A stretch of 64,000 nucleotides of DNA from Enterococcus_K sp051713825 (lineage in GTDB: Bacteria; Bacillota; Bacilli; Lactobacillales; Enterococcaceae). Location: contig NZ_JBIOQR010000001.1 of assembly GCF_051713825.1 (NCBI RefSeq), positions 1,550,001 to 1,614,000 on the forward strand, in the 5' to 3' direction. A program made the position numbers and the translations under genes. Of the stretch, positions 1 to 7,763 are shown piece by piece (position 1 is the stretch's first letter; each line of letters begins with the position of its first letter). The notes under the pieces are model-generated. The model saw only the letters and a program-made list of their open reading frames with translations, was not told where the DNA came from and searched no databases.

Positions 1-911
1 TGTATTTGTGTAATTGTAACTTCCAATATTAATTCAGCAATCAACTCTTTTGAAGCTAAATCATCAGAAAATGCCGTAGCACTTCCGCATGCAACGCCCC
101 ATTTAAAGGCTTCAACTGCATTTTGTGTTTTTTCATATTCGCCAACGAATCCAGCAATCATTGAATCCCCAGCACCTACAGAATTTTTCACTGCACGTTT
201 GAGTACATTTGATTGATAGACCCCTTCGTTAGTAAACAATAAAGCGCCATCACCAGCCATCGAAATGATTGCATGCTGTGCCCCTTCATCTAAAAGTTTT
301 TTCCCATAAGGAATAATCTCTTCGACTGATGAAAATTGCGTTTTATACAACTCAGCCAATTCATGATTATTAGGTTTGACCAAAAGCGGGTGGTGGGGAA
401 GAGCTTTTTGTAAGTCATCTCCCGTTGTATCAATTACAAAAGCCGCCTTTTTTTCTTCGATATAGTGAACTAATTCTTGATAGAAGCCTTTTCTTAAACT
501 AGAGGGTGTGCTACCCGAAAGGATAACAGTATCACCTTCTTTGATGTTAGAAAGATTGGTTATAAATTCAGAAATTTCTGTTTCTGTGAGTGTTGGGCCT
601 AAACCATTGATTTCCGTTTCACTCGTTGATTTTAGTTTGATATTAATACGTGTATCATCAGTAGTTTCTGTAAACTTGCAAAAGATTTGTTCTTCTTTAA
701 GCCAGTCTGAGATGAATCTTCCTGTGAATCCACCTAAAAAACCTAAGGCCGTTGTTTCTCTTCCCATTCGCTTTAAAATACGGGAAACATTAATTCCCTT
801 GCCACCAGGTAATTTTAAATCACTAGTCATTCGATTTAGGTTGCCTAACGTTAATTCATTTACGCGAACAATATAATCAATAGAGGGGTTGAGCGTGACT
901 GTATAAATCAT
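1..911 (-). CDS. fruK: 1-phosphofructokinase (partial, 3' end outside window)
   Basis: PfkB-family sugar kinase that phosphorylates fructose-1-phosphate to fructose-1,6-bisphosphate after PTS uptake. The translation starts MIYTVTLNPSIDYIV and contains the substrate-binding stretch LPGGKGINVSRIL and the C-terminal catalytic motif NSVGAGDSMIAGF, both typical of FruK/LacC kinases. The ATG at 911 follows the fruR stop directly, with a GGAGG site inside the end of fruR, so the two genes are one transcript. About 303 codons are visible, close to the full family length, so only a few residues are missing. A PTS fructose permease gene would be expected next, beyond the edge. Assignment to fruK over lacC (tagatose-6-phosphate kinase) rests mainly on the fruR neighbour. 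Confidence 0.9.
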   Translation of the reverse strand, partial: MIYTVTLNPSIDYIVRVNELTLGNLNRMTSDLKLPGGKGINVSRILKRMGRETTALGFLGGFTGRFISDWLKEEQIFCKFTETTDDTRINIKLKSTSETEINGLGPTLTETEISEFITNLSNIKEGDTVILSGSTPSSLRKGFYQELVHYIEEKKAAFVIDTTGDDLQKALPHHPLLVKPNNHELAELYKTQFSSVEEIIPYGKKLLDEGAQHAIISMAGDGALLFTNEGVYQSNVLKRAVKNSVGAGDSMIAGFVGEYEKTQNAVEAFKWGVACGSATAFSDDLASKELIAELILEVTITQI

Positions 912-1667
912 TTATAATACCTCCTTAACAGTTGTTTTTGCTTGAAAATCTTTGCGGTATGCTTCATCACAGTTATCCGTAATGATCGTTGCTTTTTCAA
1001 TAGAAGCGACTTTTGAAAAGGTAACTTTGTTAAATTTTGTGTGATCAAGCAGAACAAATACTTCTTCAGATTGTTTCATAGCTAATTGTTTAAGTGCTGC
1101 TTCTTCTGGATCGGGAGTCGAATAGCCGAAATCTAAGTGAGCCCCATTCATTCCCATAAAAACTTTGTTAAAACGCAGTTGTGCCAACTGTTTGATGCTG
1201 GTTGAACCAAGAACTGCATCTGTTGATAGTTTGATAGCTCCACCTAAAATAATTGTCGGAATTTGCAATTCTACAAGCTGTGAGGCGTGTTGAACGGAAT
1301 TAGTGACAACCGTAATTGACGTTGAAAAATCTTTTAATAAGGGAATCATTTCTAGTGTGGTTGACCCAGCATCTAGATAAATAATATCGCCTTCATTGAT
1401 TTCAGCGACAGCTAAAGTAGCAATAAATTTTTTCTCTTGAATGTTTTTGAATGTTTTCTCGCTCATTGCTTGCTCATACGAAAGCTTTTGACTTTTTTTA
1501 GCTCCTCCGTGAATTCGTTCGAGTAAGCCGTCATCTTCAAGTTCTTGTAAATCTCGACGGATGGTTGATTCTGAAACATCAAAAGCTAGCATCAAATCTT
1601 GGGATTTTACAATAGAAGATTGTTCTAATAGTTGAAGTATCCGTTGTTTTCTCTCATCTGTAAGCAT
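912..1667 (-). CDS. fruR: DeoR-family transcriptional repressor of the fructose operon
   Basis: 251-aa DeoR/GlpR-type regulator. The N-terminus (MLTDERKQRILQLLEQ) and the following helix-turn-helix (VSESTIRRDLQELEDDGLLERIHGGA) are the family signature. The C-terminal two-thirds is the DeoR sensor domain with AGSTT and VTNS motifs that bind a phosphorylated sugar, in FruR thought to be fructose-1-phosphate. A longer frame opens at 1742, but the ATG at 1667 has a GAGGAGGGA site at proper spacing and gives the conserved family start. The first gene of the fruRK operon, it probably represses its own transcription through the direct repeats just upstream. Confidence 0.9.
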   Translation of the reverse strand: MLTDERKQRILQLLEQSSIVKSQDLMLAFDVSESTIRRDLQELEDDGLLERIHGGAKKSQKLSYEQAMSEKTFKNIQEKKFIATLAVAEINEGDIIYLDAGSTTLEMIPLLKDFSTSITVVTNSVQHASQLVELQIPTIILGGAIKLSTDAVLGSTSIKQLAQLRFNKVFMGMNGAHLDFGYSTPDPEEAALKQLAMKQSEEVFVLLDHTKFNKVTFSKVASIEKATIITDNCDEAYRKDFQAKTTVKEVL

Positions 1668-1719
1668 TTTCGAATCCCTCCTCACAAGAATAGTAGCATA
1701 GTCAATTCTAATTCGCAAT

Positions 1720-1742
1720 AAAAAACATTCAAAAACATTCAC
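1720..1742 (-). promoter_or_regulatory. putative FruR operator (direct repeat)
   Basis: On the minus strand the sequence holds two direct copies of GAATGTTT separated by two bases, 55-75 bp upstream of the fruR start. DeoR-family regulators commonly bind direct repeats of this size, so this is a likely autoregulatory site. It is inferred from position and repeat structure only. Confidence 0.4.
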
Positions 1743-1857
1743 AAATAATTAAAAAGCGTCAAAAACAGGGAGATATGTCTTAAATAAGAATTGTTTTGAA
1801 GAAAAGCAAAGAATAATTCGCTTTCAAAAGAGGAATGTAATTGAAAAATGGCAAAAA

Positions 1858-1897
1858 AAGCCAAAACCATTCATCATGCAGGAGAATGGTTTTGACT
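1858..1897 (-). terminator. hairpin terminator reading leftward
   Basis: A perfect 10-bp stem (AAAACCATTC at 1863-1872 pairs with 1884-1893) is followed on the minus strand by a T-rich run. It would end leftward transcription from the C39-peptidase side before the fru promoter. Confidence 0.65.
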
Positions 1898-1935
1898 TTG
1901 ATGGAAAATAGACTGGGATAACATCCTTAATTTTC

Positions 1936-1984
1936 CTAATTTACGATCATCAGTTCGAGCGAGTCACTGACGACCGTAAATTAG
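1936..1984. repeat. inverted repeat / long hairpin
   Basis: CTAATTTACG at 1936-1945 pairs perfectly with 1975-1984, and an inner CAGT/ACTG pair extends the stem. It sits between the leftward terminator and the repeat-element hairpin at 1987, making three adjacent hairpins in a gene-free stretch. Confidence 0.6.
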
Positions 1985-1986
1985 AA

Positions 1987-2433
1987 GAGCATGGGACATA
2001 ACTCAAAAAGTTATGCCCATGCTCCTATTTCCCGAATAAACGGTGGGCACAGAAGCAACTCCATCTGCACTACGTAAAAACCACTTCGATCTCATCAATC
2101 TCTAAAGGTGGAACACCTTAAGAATTGAAGGACGTTGTTCCGCTCTCAACAACTTCTACGCATGGGACATGCTAGAGTTGAAGGTTCGGAAATAAGCTGA
2201 AATTGCTGTGAAACACTATTTACAAAGTAAATAGATGTAGAACAGTACCTAACCGGTGCTGTGAAACACTATTTACAAAGTAAATAGATGTAGAACAGTA
2301 CCTACCTGGTCACAAAAATTTGAAGAGCACCACGTAGGAATCAATCAACATCGAAAGAAAGTCTTTCGTGTTTCTTGTCATTTTCGTGGATTCCCTCTTA
2401 TTTCTCGGAGTTAAACACTTCTGTCCCAACCTC
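1987..2433. repeat. dispersed modular intergenic repeat, copy A
   Basis: Non-coding element filling most of the gap between fruR and the C39 peptidase gene. It opens with a hairpin (1987-2003 pairing with 2009-2024; stem GAGCATGGGACATAACT, one mismatch). A conserved spacer with TCTCATCAATCTCTAAAGG and GTTGTTCCGCTCTCAACAAC follows. Next come two tandem 53-bp stem-loop units starting at 2205 and 2258, then a segment shared with copy C, and finally GGAGTTAAACACTTCTGTCC. Related copies lie at 52300-52805 and, inverted, at 62387-62664. No ORF of substance is present. Confidence 0.85.
2205..2310. repeat. two tandem 53-bp stem-loop units in copy A
   Basis: Units start at 2205 and 2258. Each begins GCTGTGAAACAC and ends ACAGTACC, with a perfect inner stem CTATTTAC/GTAAATAG around an AAA loop. 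The outer CTGT/ACAG pairs close the hairpin. The equivalent units in copy B have a different but still complementary inner stem. Confidence 0.8.
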
Positions 2434-2470
2434 GTATAGCTTCTCGCTCTTTTATTTAAAGAATAGTTAG

Positions 2471-3163
2471 TTACATACCTTGTAGATATAAAGACTGTTT
2501 GCCGAGTTCATTGTAAATTTCGATAAATTCAGTTTTATCAACCGCACGATTTTTATGTCCATAGGGATCATTAACATACACAAAGTTGGCATCCACTCCT
2601 GTGATAACGGCTGCGTGGCAGAGTGGCGTTACTTTGACGGTTCCACTCAACGTATTCCAGTATCGAAAATCAGAGGCTTGTGGCACTTGGAAATCTACGG
2701 TCGTTTCAACCCAGACAGGTGTTCCTTGATGGATTAATTTTTCTACGCTAGAAAAAGGAAGTTCTTTTTTAGTAATCACGTGATATTTACTGGTCACAAT
2801 TGTTTCAGCAACTTTAGCGATTGGTTCAACAGCCACGCCCATTGCATTTAGACCGCCTGTGATGTCTCCTACAAATCCATCATGGGGATTGCCATGTAAC
2901 TCATTGGAGATAGTGACAGGGACATACTCTAGTAACTCAGCTAATTGGTTTTTATTCGTATCATAACCATAATAGCGCAATAGCATAGACAGTGCCGTAA
3001 TCTCACACCCATTACCTAAGCTTGGCTCATCGTTTTGGTTTTCTAATGGCACATCGATAACCTCAATCTGCGCTGCATTACTTGTCTGAAACAAATTAGC
3101 TGAAAAGAGAGCTGCCGTACCGATAGAAATCAGGAAAGTGAGGAAAATGACCATTTTTTTCAT
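2471..3163 (-). CDS. exported C39-like cysteine peptidase family protein
   Basis: 230 aa with a signal peptide or membrane anchor (residues 1-30, hydrophobic core VIFLTFLISIGTAALF). The rest matches the Peptidase_C39_2 fold: a cysteine in GNGCEITALSMLLRYYGY (about residue 53), the histidine in CHAAVITGVD (about 183), and the NDPYG motif that follows it. These proteins act outside the membrane, and their substrates are mostly unknown. The ATG at 3163 has a GAGGAGG site. A TATAAT-like -10 lies at 3188-3193 on the minus strand, suggesting its own promoter rather than strict read-through from the sigma operon. The substrate cannot be inferred. Confidence 0.8.
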   Translation of the reverse strand: MKKMVIFLTFLISIGTAALFSANLFQTSNAAQIEVIDVPLENQNDEPSLGNGCEITALSMLLRYYGYDTNKNQLAELLEYVPVTISNELHGNPHDGFVGDITGGLNAMGVAVEPIAKVAETIVTSKYHVITKKELPFSSVEKLIHQGTPVWVETTVDFQVPQASDFRYWNTLSGTVKVTPLCHAAVITGVDANFVYVNDPYGHKNRAVDKTEFIEIYNELGKQSLYLQGM

Positions 3164-3214
3164 ATGAAATGCCTCCTCGATAGAGTTATTATAGAATAGA
3201 TAGTGCTGATTGAC

Positions 3215-3261
3215 AGGAAATCCAAGTGTATCTTCTGAAACATAGAAGACTCAGATTTCCT
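3215..3261 (-). terminator. hairpin downstream of the anti-sigma gene
   Basis: AGGAAATC at 3215-3222 pairs with GATTTCCT at 3254-3261, with a second inner stem (TCTTC/GAAGA). The T-run is weak, so it may be a partial terminator or an mRNA-stabilising hairpin. Confidence 0.45.
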
Positions 3262-3305
3262 AATCTCAAATCAGACTAACTATCAAAAATTTCTAATCCT
3301 TAACT

Positions 3306-4730
3306 TTAACTTTCAGGTTGACGAATATCAAAGAAGTTAAGTTTAGGATCATTTAGATTATTGAAATTATCATAATAAAAAGCTGGTAGAAATAGTTTAG
3401 AAAGCTGGTCTTGATCAACAAAGAAACCAAAATGAATCGTTCGAACTTCCTTACCTGAAATAGGAGTCACTTTGTAATAACTTCTATCTTTGCCGTGATA
3501 TTCAAGGTAATCAAGCTCTAGAGTTAGCGCTGTGGCTTCTCTGCCGTCATGAGGGACATGTAGCAGTGTGCCTTGTTTATTTTCAAGAAGTTCTGGACCA
3601 CTCTGTAAGTATAGGTCCTCGATAGGTTGATCTGTTACATTCTCAATCGTTGCTGTGACGTAGACAAATTTTGCTTTCATTTGTCGCGTTTCTTTGATCG
3701 TATCGATTGTTTTTACACCATCGCCGTAATCAATAAGGTTTTGTTTGAAGGGGATTAATTGATTTTTTTCATCAATAATTTTGTACTCAGTCAACCTTTC
3801 TATACTCGCTTCATTAAAGTTATCTAACGGAAAGTTATTTAACGAATCAAATACTTCAACTGAGCTAACAGTATAATTAAATTTCATGTTTGTCTGTTCA
3901 ATATTGATAGGGATTGTCTCACCAATTTGATGAATCCTTTCGCTATCAGCTGATAAACCAGTCTCTTGAGGTTCAGTAGGCTGATGATTTTCTAGCGAGT
4001 CATTGTATTCATCAAAATCCAGGGTCGTAGAGGCTTCTTCTTTGGTACTCTTGGCTAAGGAGACATTTTCTAAAACCTTTGTTAGGACTTCTTCAGTCAC
4101 ATCATTTCCGACATAAGCTTCCAGTACATAACCTTCTTTTTCAAAAAGAATAAAGACGTTTGTGTCAAACATTTGATTCTCTAATCTCTCTTGTTTTACT
4201 AACAAAGCTTTATGATGATTATAAGTCGTCTCTTTCATTTCTTTTGAATAGAGGATATCGAAATCCGCGGAAGAATGAATTTTCCATAATACAAACGAAA
4301 AACCGCCCTTATAAAGATTGTCCTCATAGCTATACTTATCAGGAGAATTTTTGTTTTCCACCATCCCCTCAGGAAGATATCCTAAGTCCAGTTTGTAATA
4401 GGCGTCATCACGGACATTCTTTTTATCGGTATTTACTGATAAGCTGACTTTATAATCCTGTTTTTGGGCAAGCCATTGATAGAGCTCATTGGCAGCAAAA
4501 ACTGTTGTTGGAACAACAAAAAAGGCTGTGGCTGCGATTAAAAGTATTTTCTTTACTGAAAATTTGCGGATGGGCGTGTTTGTTTGTTTTGTCCTTTTTA
4601 ATAGTTTTTCCTTACGGTTCATGTATTTTTCTGAAAATATATGATCTTCATGGATCTGGTCAAATTCTTCTAAAGATATCTGTTCAGCTATTTGCTCTAA
4701 TTTTTTTTCATTTTCTGTTGGTTTATTCAT
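3306..4730 (-). CDS. membrane anti-sigma factor (putative)
   Basis: 474 aa. About 65 charged cytoplasmic residues come first, with one transmembrane helix at about residues 63-82 (ILLIAATAFFVVPTTVFA). A large extracellular part follows, with a DUF4367-like region (ending near YVLEAYVGNDVTEEVLTKVL) and a C-terminal beta-rich DUF5643-like domain. Its start overlaps the ECF sigma gene end (ATG at 4730, sigma stop at 4723), the usual arrangement of a sigma factor and its cognate membrane anti-sigma. Inferred role: hold the sigma factor at the membrane until an envelope signal is sensed. No zinc-binding HXXXCXXC anti-sigma motif is visible, so it is of the non-ZAS type. Confidence 0.7.
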   Translation of the reverse strand: MNKPTENEKKLEQIAEQISLEEFDQIHEDHIFSEKYMNRKEKLLKRTKQTNTPIRKFSVKKILLIAATAFFVVPTTVFAANELYQWLAQKQDYKVSLSVNTDKKNVRDDAYYKLDLGYLPEGMVENKNSPDKYSYEDNLYKGGFSFVLWKIHSSADFDILYSKEMKETTYNHHKALLVKQERLENQMFDTNVFILFEKEGYVLEAYVGNDVTEEVLTKVLENVSLAKSTKEEASTTLDFDEYNDSLENHQPTEPQETGLSADSERIHQIGETIPINIEQTNMKFNYTVSSVEVFDSLNNFPLDNFNEASIERLTEYKIIDEKNQLIPFKQNLIDYGDGVKTIDTIKETRQMKAKFVYVTATIENVTDQPIEDLYLQSGPELLENKQGTLLHVPHDGREATALTLELDYLEYHGKDRSYYKVTPISGKEVRTIHFGFFVDQDQLSKLFLPAFYYDNFNNLNDPKLNFFDIRQPES

Positions 4731-5250
4731 ACTCAGTTTCTCCCTCCAAAATGATTCTCACTTTTTTCTTTGCTCGTTCAAGTCTTTTTTTGACCGTATC
4801 TGGTTGAATAGCTAATAATTCCGCCGTTTCTTTTGTTGATAAGCCATAGTAAATACGGTACAGAAAAACTTGTACGTAAGGCTCCTTCAAATTCGTTCGA
4901 ACTTTCTGTAAAAGTTCCTCTGTAAGTAACGTGTCAAAATGTTCCTCAACATTATTGGTTAACCGCTCATGTTCTTGACTGTTTTCCTTAAATTCGTTTT
5001 CCACTCGGTTTTTTCGATAGGAATCAATCGTTTTATTTTTGGTCATCCGTAAGATAAACTTTTTGAGTCGAAGAGAATCGTAGGATTTTAGAGTAGGGAG
5101 CTGGCCATAAAGCTGTTCAAAAATATCTTGTGTGATATCTTCTGCTTGCTCCTTGTTATTTATTATCGAAAAAGCTAAAAAAAATATTTTTTGTTCAAAT
5201 TCTTTATATAATTGTTCAAAAAATAGATCGTCTGGAAGTTCATTTTCCAT
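4723..5250 (-). CDS. ECF-type RNA polymerase sigma factor
   Basis: 175 aa with sigma region 2 (FEQLYKEFEQKIFFLAFSII, then EQAEDITQDIFEQLYGQL) and region 4 (LLAIQPDTVKKRLERAKKKV as helix-turn-helix). No region 1 or 3 is present, as expected for an ECF factor. The frame opens at 5280, but the ATG at 5250 is preferred: GAGGAGG stands 9 bases upstream, and the earlier start would place that site inside the coding region. It is probably regulated by the overlapping downstream anti-sigma and by its own promoter. Likely regulon: envelope stress, by analogy with SigV/YlaC-type factors (inference). Confidence 0.88.
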   Translation of the reverse strand: MENELPDDLFFEQLYKEFEQKIFFLAFSIINNKEQAEDITQDIFEQLYGQLPTLKSYDSLRLKKFILRMTKNKTIDSYRKNRVENEFKENSQEHERLTNNVEEHFDTLLTEELLQKVRTNLKEPYVQVFLYRIYYGLSTKETAELLAIQPDTVKKRLERAKKKVRIILEGETEYE

Positions 5251-5270
5251 GGATAAATTCCTCCTCGCAT

Positions 5271-5296
5271 GTACGTACACTCTATATAACGTTTCA
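5271..5296 (-). promoter_or_regulatory. putative ECF-type autoregulatory promoter
   Basis: On the minus strand TGAAAC (5291-5296) is followed after 15 bp by CGTAC (5271-5275), resembling the ECF consensus TGAAAC...CGT. It lies about 20 bp upstream of the sigma start. The implied leader is very short (about 15 nt), which is a caution. Confidence 0.45.
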
Positions 5297-5446
5297 GGGT
5301 GAAAAAAGGTGACAACAAAATTTAAATTATTTAGATAATTAAACTAGCTCTCGTCTAGAATCTCACTTTTTTTAATAGAAACCAAGTATAACCTGTCGAA
5401 GTTTTAGGCAAGGAATTTTTTAAGTTTTAAAGGATAGTTGTTTTAT

Positions 5447-5469
5447 GACCTAAGGGAAAATGGTATAAT
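5447..5469 (+). promoter_or_regulatory. extended -10 promoter of pcrA
   Basis: TGGTATAAT (TG at 5461-5462 as part of the extended motif, TATAAT at 5464-5469) lies 34 bp upstream of the pcrA ATG. No good -35 hexamer is visible at 17 bp spacing, which fits an extended -10 promoter. Confidence 0.55.
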
Positions 5470-5502
5470 TGAAAAGATTGATTGAAAGAAAGGATGTTGT
5501 TC

Positions 5503-7743
5503 ATGTCATCCAGAGATGATTTGCTTAGAGGGATGAATCCTCGACAAAAAGAAGCGGTTCTTCATACAGATGGAGCCCTATTATTAATGGCTGGGGCTGG
5601 AAGTGGTAAGACACGGGTCTTAACGCACAGAATTGCTTATTTAATAGAAGAAAAAGAAGTTAATCCTTGGAATATTTTGGCGATTACGTTTACGAATAAA
5701 GCGGCACGAGAGATGAAAGAACGGGTGACCGACATTCTTGGCGCAAGTGGACAAGATGTTTGGGTATCAACATTTCACTCAATGTGCGTGAGAATTTTGC
5801 GAAGAGATGTTGAATTCATTGGCTATAACAAAAACTTTACTATCTTAGATTCCTCTGAACAGCTTTCTTTAATGAAAAGAGTGTTAAAGGAGCTCAATCT
5901 TGATCCCAAAAAATATGATCCTCGTGGGATGTTAGGGATTGTTTCTCAAGCTAAAAATAATCTTCAAACACCCGATCAATATGCACAGCTACAAGGGAAC
6001 TTTTTTGAGGAGATGGCAGCAAAATGTTATGCACTCTATCAAAAAGAGCTCAGAAGAAATCAGTGTATGGATTTTGATGATTTGATTATGAATACGATTC
6101 GTTTGTTCAAAGAGCATCCAGATTCGCTGACATTCTACCAGAATAAATTTCATTATATCCATGTCGATGAGTACCAAGATACCAACCATGCGCAATACAC
6201 GTTAGTTAATCTATTAGCTGAGCGGTTTAAAAATCTTTGTGTCGTTGGGGATGCCGATCAAAGTATCTACGGTTGGCGTGGTGCTGATATGCAAAATATC
6301 TTAGATTTTGAAAAAGATTATCCAGAAGCGACAGTTATACTATTGGAACAAAACTATCGTTCAACAAAAAATATTCTTTCAGCTGCTAATCAAGTGATTC
6401 AAAACAATCATAACCGTCGTGATAAGAAATTATGGACAGATAACGAAGATGGTGAAAAGATTACGTATTATCGCGCGGATAACGAACGCGATGAAACCAA
6501 TTTTGCTGTTTCTGAGATGCAGAGACTGATTCGTGAACAAGGTCGAAAATATGGCGATTTTGCTGTGTTATATAGAACGAATGCGCAATCACGTGTTATG
6601 GAAGAAACGCTTCTAAAATCAAATATTCCCTATAAAATGGTCGGTGGTCACAAATTCTATGACCGAAAAGAAATTAAGGATATTTTAGCGTATCTTAATG
6701 TGATAGCTAACCCAAGTGATTCGATTAGTTTTGAGCGAGTAATTAACTCGCCAAAACGCGGGGTTGGACCAGGCTCTGTCGAAAAATTAAGAAATTTTTC
6801 TCAGATGCATGAGTGGTCACTTTTAGAGGCCTCACAAAACATCGAATTGGCGAATATCTCTGGCAAAGCTGGAAAAGAAATCGGCAACTTTGGTGTGATG
6901 ATTGATCAGCTTAGTCAGATGGTGCCTTATCTTACCATTACTGAGTTGACAAAAGAGTTGATTGACAAGAGTGGTTATGAAGAAGATTTGAGAATTCAAA
7001 ACACATTAGAATCTCAAGCACGTATAGAAAACTTGGAAGAATTTCTGACTGTGACCCAAGAGTTTGATAAACGTTACGAAAAACAATCAGAAGATGAAGC
7101 TGACGCACCAGAAGAGAAATTAACGGTTTTCTTAAATGATTTAGCGCTAGTCTCAGATATCGATAACCTAGAAGAAAATGCCTCTCAAGTCACTTTGATG
7201 ACCTTACATGCTGCAAAAGGCTTAGAGTTTCCTGTTGTCTTTTTAATCGGCCTAGAAGAAGGAGTTTTCCCACTGTCTAGAGCATTGATGGAAGAAAGTG
7301 AATTGGAAGAAGAACGTCGTTTAGCTTATGTTGGGATTACTCGGGCAGAACAGATTCTTTATCTATCTAATGCCTTTTCGCGGACACTCTATGGACGCAC
7401 GCAGTACAACCGACCTTCACGCTTTGTTGAAGAGATTGAAGATGAGTTATTAAATTCTGCTGGAATGGCACCTGCTAGAACGAGACCCACACAAACCTTT
7501 ACACCGAAAGTCTTGAAGCCGGCTTATACGCAACCGGCTACGAAATCTGTTTCGAGCAAAGTTTCAACAGGTGGCGAAGAAGGTGGCTGGCGTGCTGGCG
7601 ACAAAGTTAAACATAAAAAATGGGGTGTTGGAACCGTCGTTCGTGTGGGTGGTTCAGCCAAAGACATGGAGCTTGATATTGCGTTTCCTGAACAGGGAGT
7701 CAAACGGTTATTGGCCGCTTTTGCCCCGATTGAAAAAATATAA
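5503..7743 (+). CDS. pcrA: ATP-dependent DNA helicase PcrA (UvrD/Rep family)
   Basis: 746-aa superfamily 1A 3'-5' helicase for repair and for clearing replication conflicts. Motif I is GAGSGKTRVLTHRI, motif II VDEYQDTNHAQY, motif III VVGDADQSIYGWRGAD, motif IV EQNYRSTKNIL, motif V VTLMTLHAAKGLEFPVVF and motif VI EERRLAYVGITRAEQ. The C-terminal tail has the PcrA Tudor-like RNAP-binding module (GDKVKHKKWGVGTVVRVGG). The ATG at 5503 is chosen over the TTG at 5482, because AAAGGA at about 5490 serves it. It is 20 bp upstream of ligA, an operon pair conserved in Firmicutes. Confidence 0.98.
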   Translation: MSSRDDLLRGMNPRQKEAVLHTDGALLLMAGAGSGKTRVLTHRIAYLIEEKEVNPWNILAITFTNKAAREMKERVTDILGASGQDVWVSTFHSMCVRILRRDVEFIGYNKNFTILDSSEQLSLMKRVLKELNLDPKKYDPRGMLGIVSQAKNNLQTPDQYAQLQGNFFEEMAAKCYALYQKELRRNQCMDFDDLIMNTIRLFKEHPDSLTFYQNKFHYIHVDEYQDTNHAQYTLVNLLAERFKNLCVVGDADQSIYGWRGADMQNILDFEKDYPEATVILLEQNYRSTKNILSAANQVIQNNHNRRDKKLWTDNEDGEKITYYRADNERDETNFAVSEMQRLIREQGRKYGDFAVLYRTNAQSRVMEETLLKSNIPYKMVGGHKFYDRKEIKDILAYLNVIANPSDSISFERVINSPKRGVGPGSVEKLRNFSQMHEWSLLEASQNIELANISGKAGKEIGNFGVMIDQLSQMVPYLTITELTKELIDKSGYEEDLRIQNTLESQARIENLEEFLTVTQEFDKRYEKQSEDEADAPEEKLTVFLNDLALVSDIDNLEENASQVTLMTLHAAKGLEFPVVFLIGLEEGVFPLSRALMEESELEEERRLAYVGITRAEQILYLSNAFSRTLYGRTQYNRPSRFVEEIEDELLNSAGMAPARTRPTQTFTPKVLKPAYTQPATKSVSSKVSTGGEEGGWRAGDKVKHKKWGVGTVVRVGGSAKDMELDIAFPEQGVKRLLAAFAPIEKI

Positions 7744-7763
7744 GAATAAGTAGGAGGGTACAC

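Noticed and set aside
508..876. 122-codon plus-strand frame at the left edge
   Set aside because: It is antisense to fruK, whose minus-strand translation has clear kinase motifs.
5482..5502. Upstream TTG start for pcrA
   Set aside because: The ribosome site AAAGGA lies inside this extension and serves the ATG at 5503.
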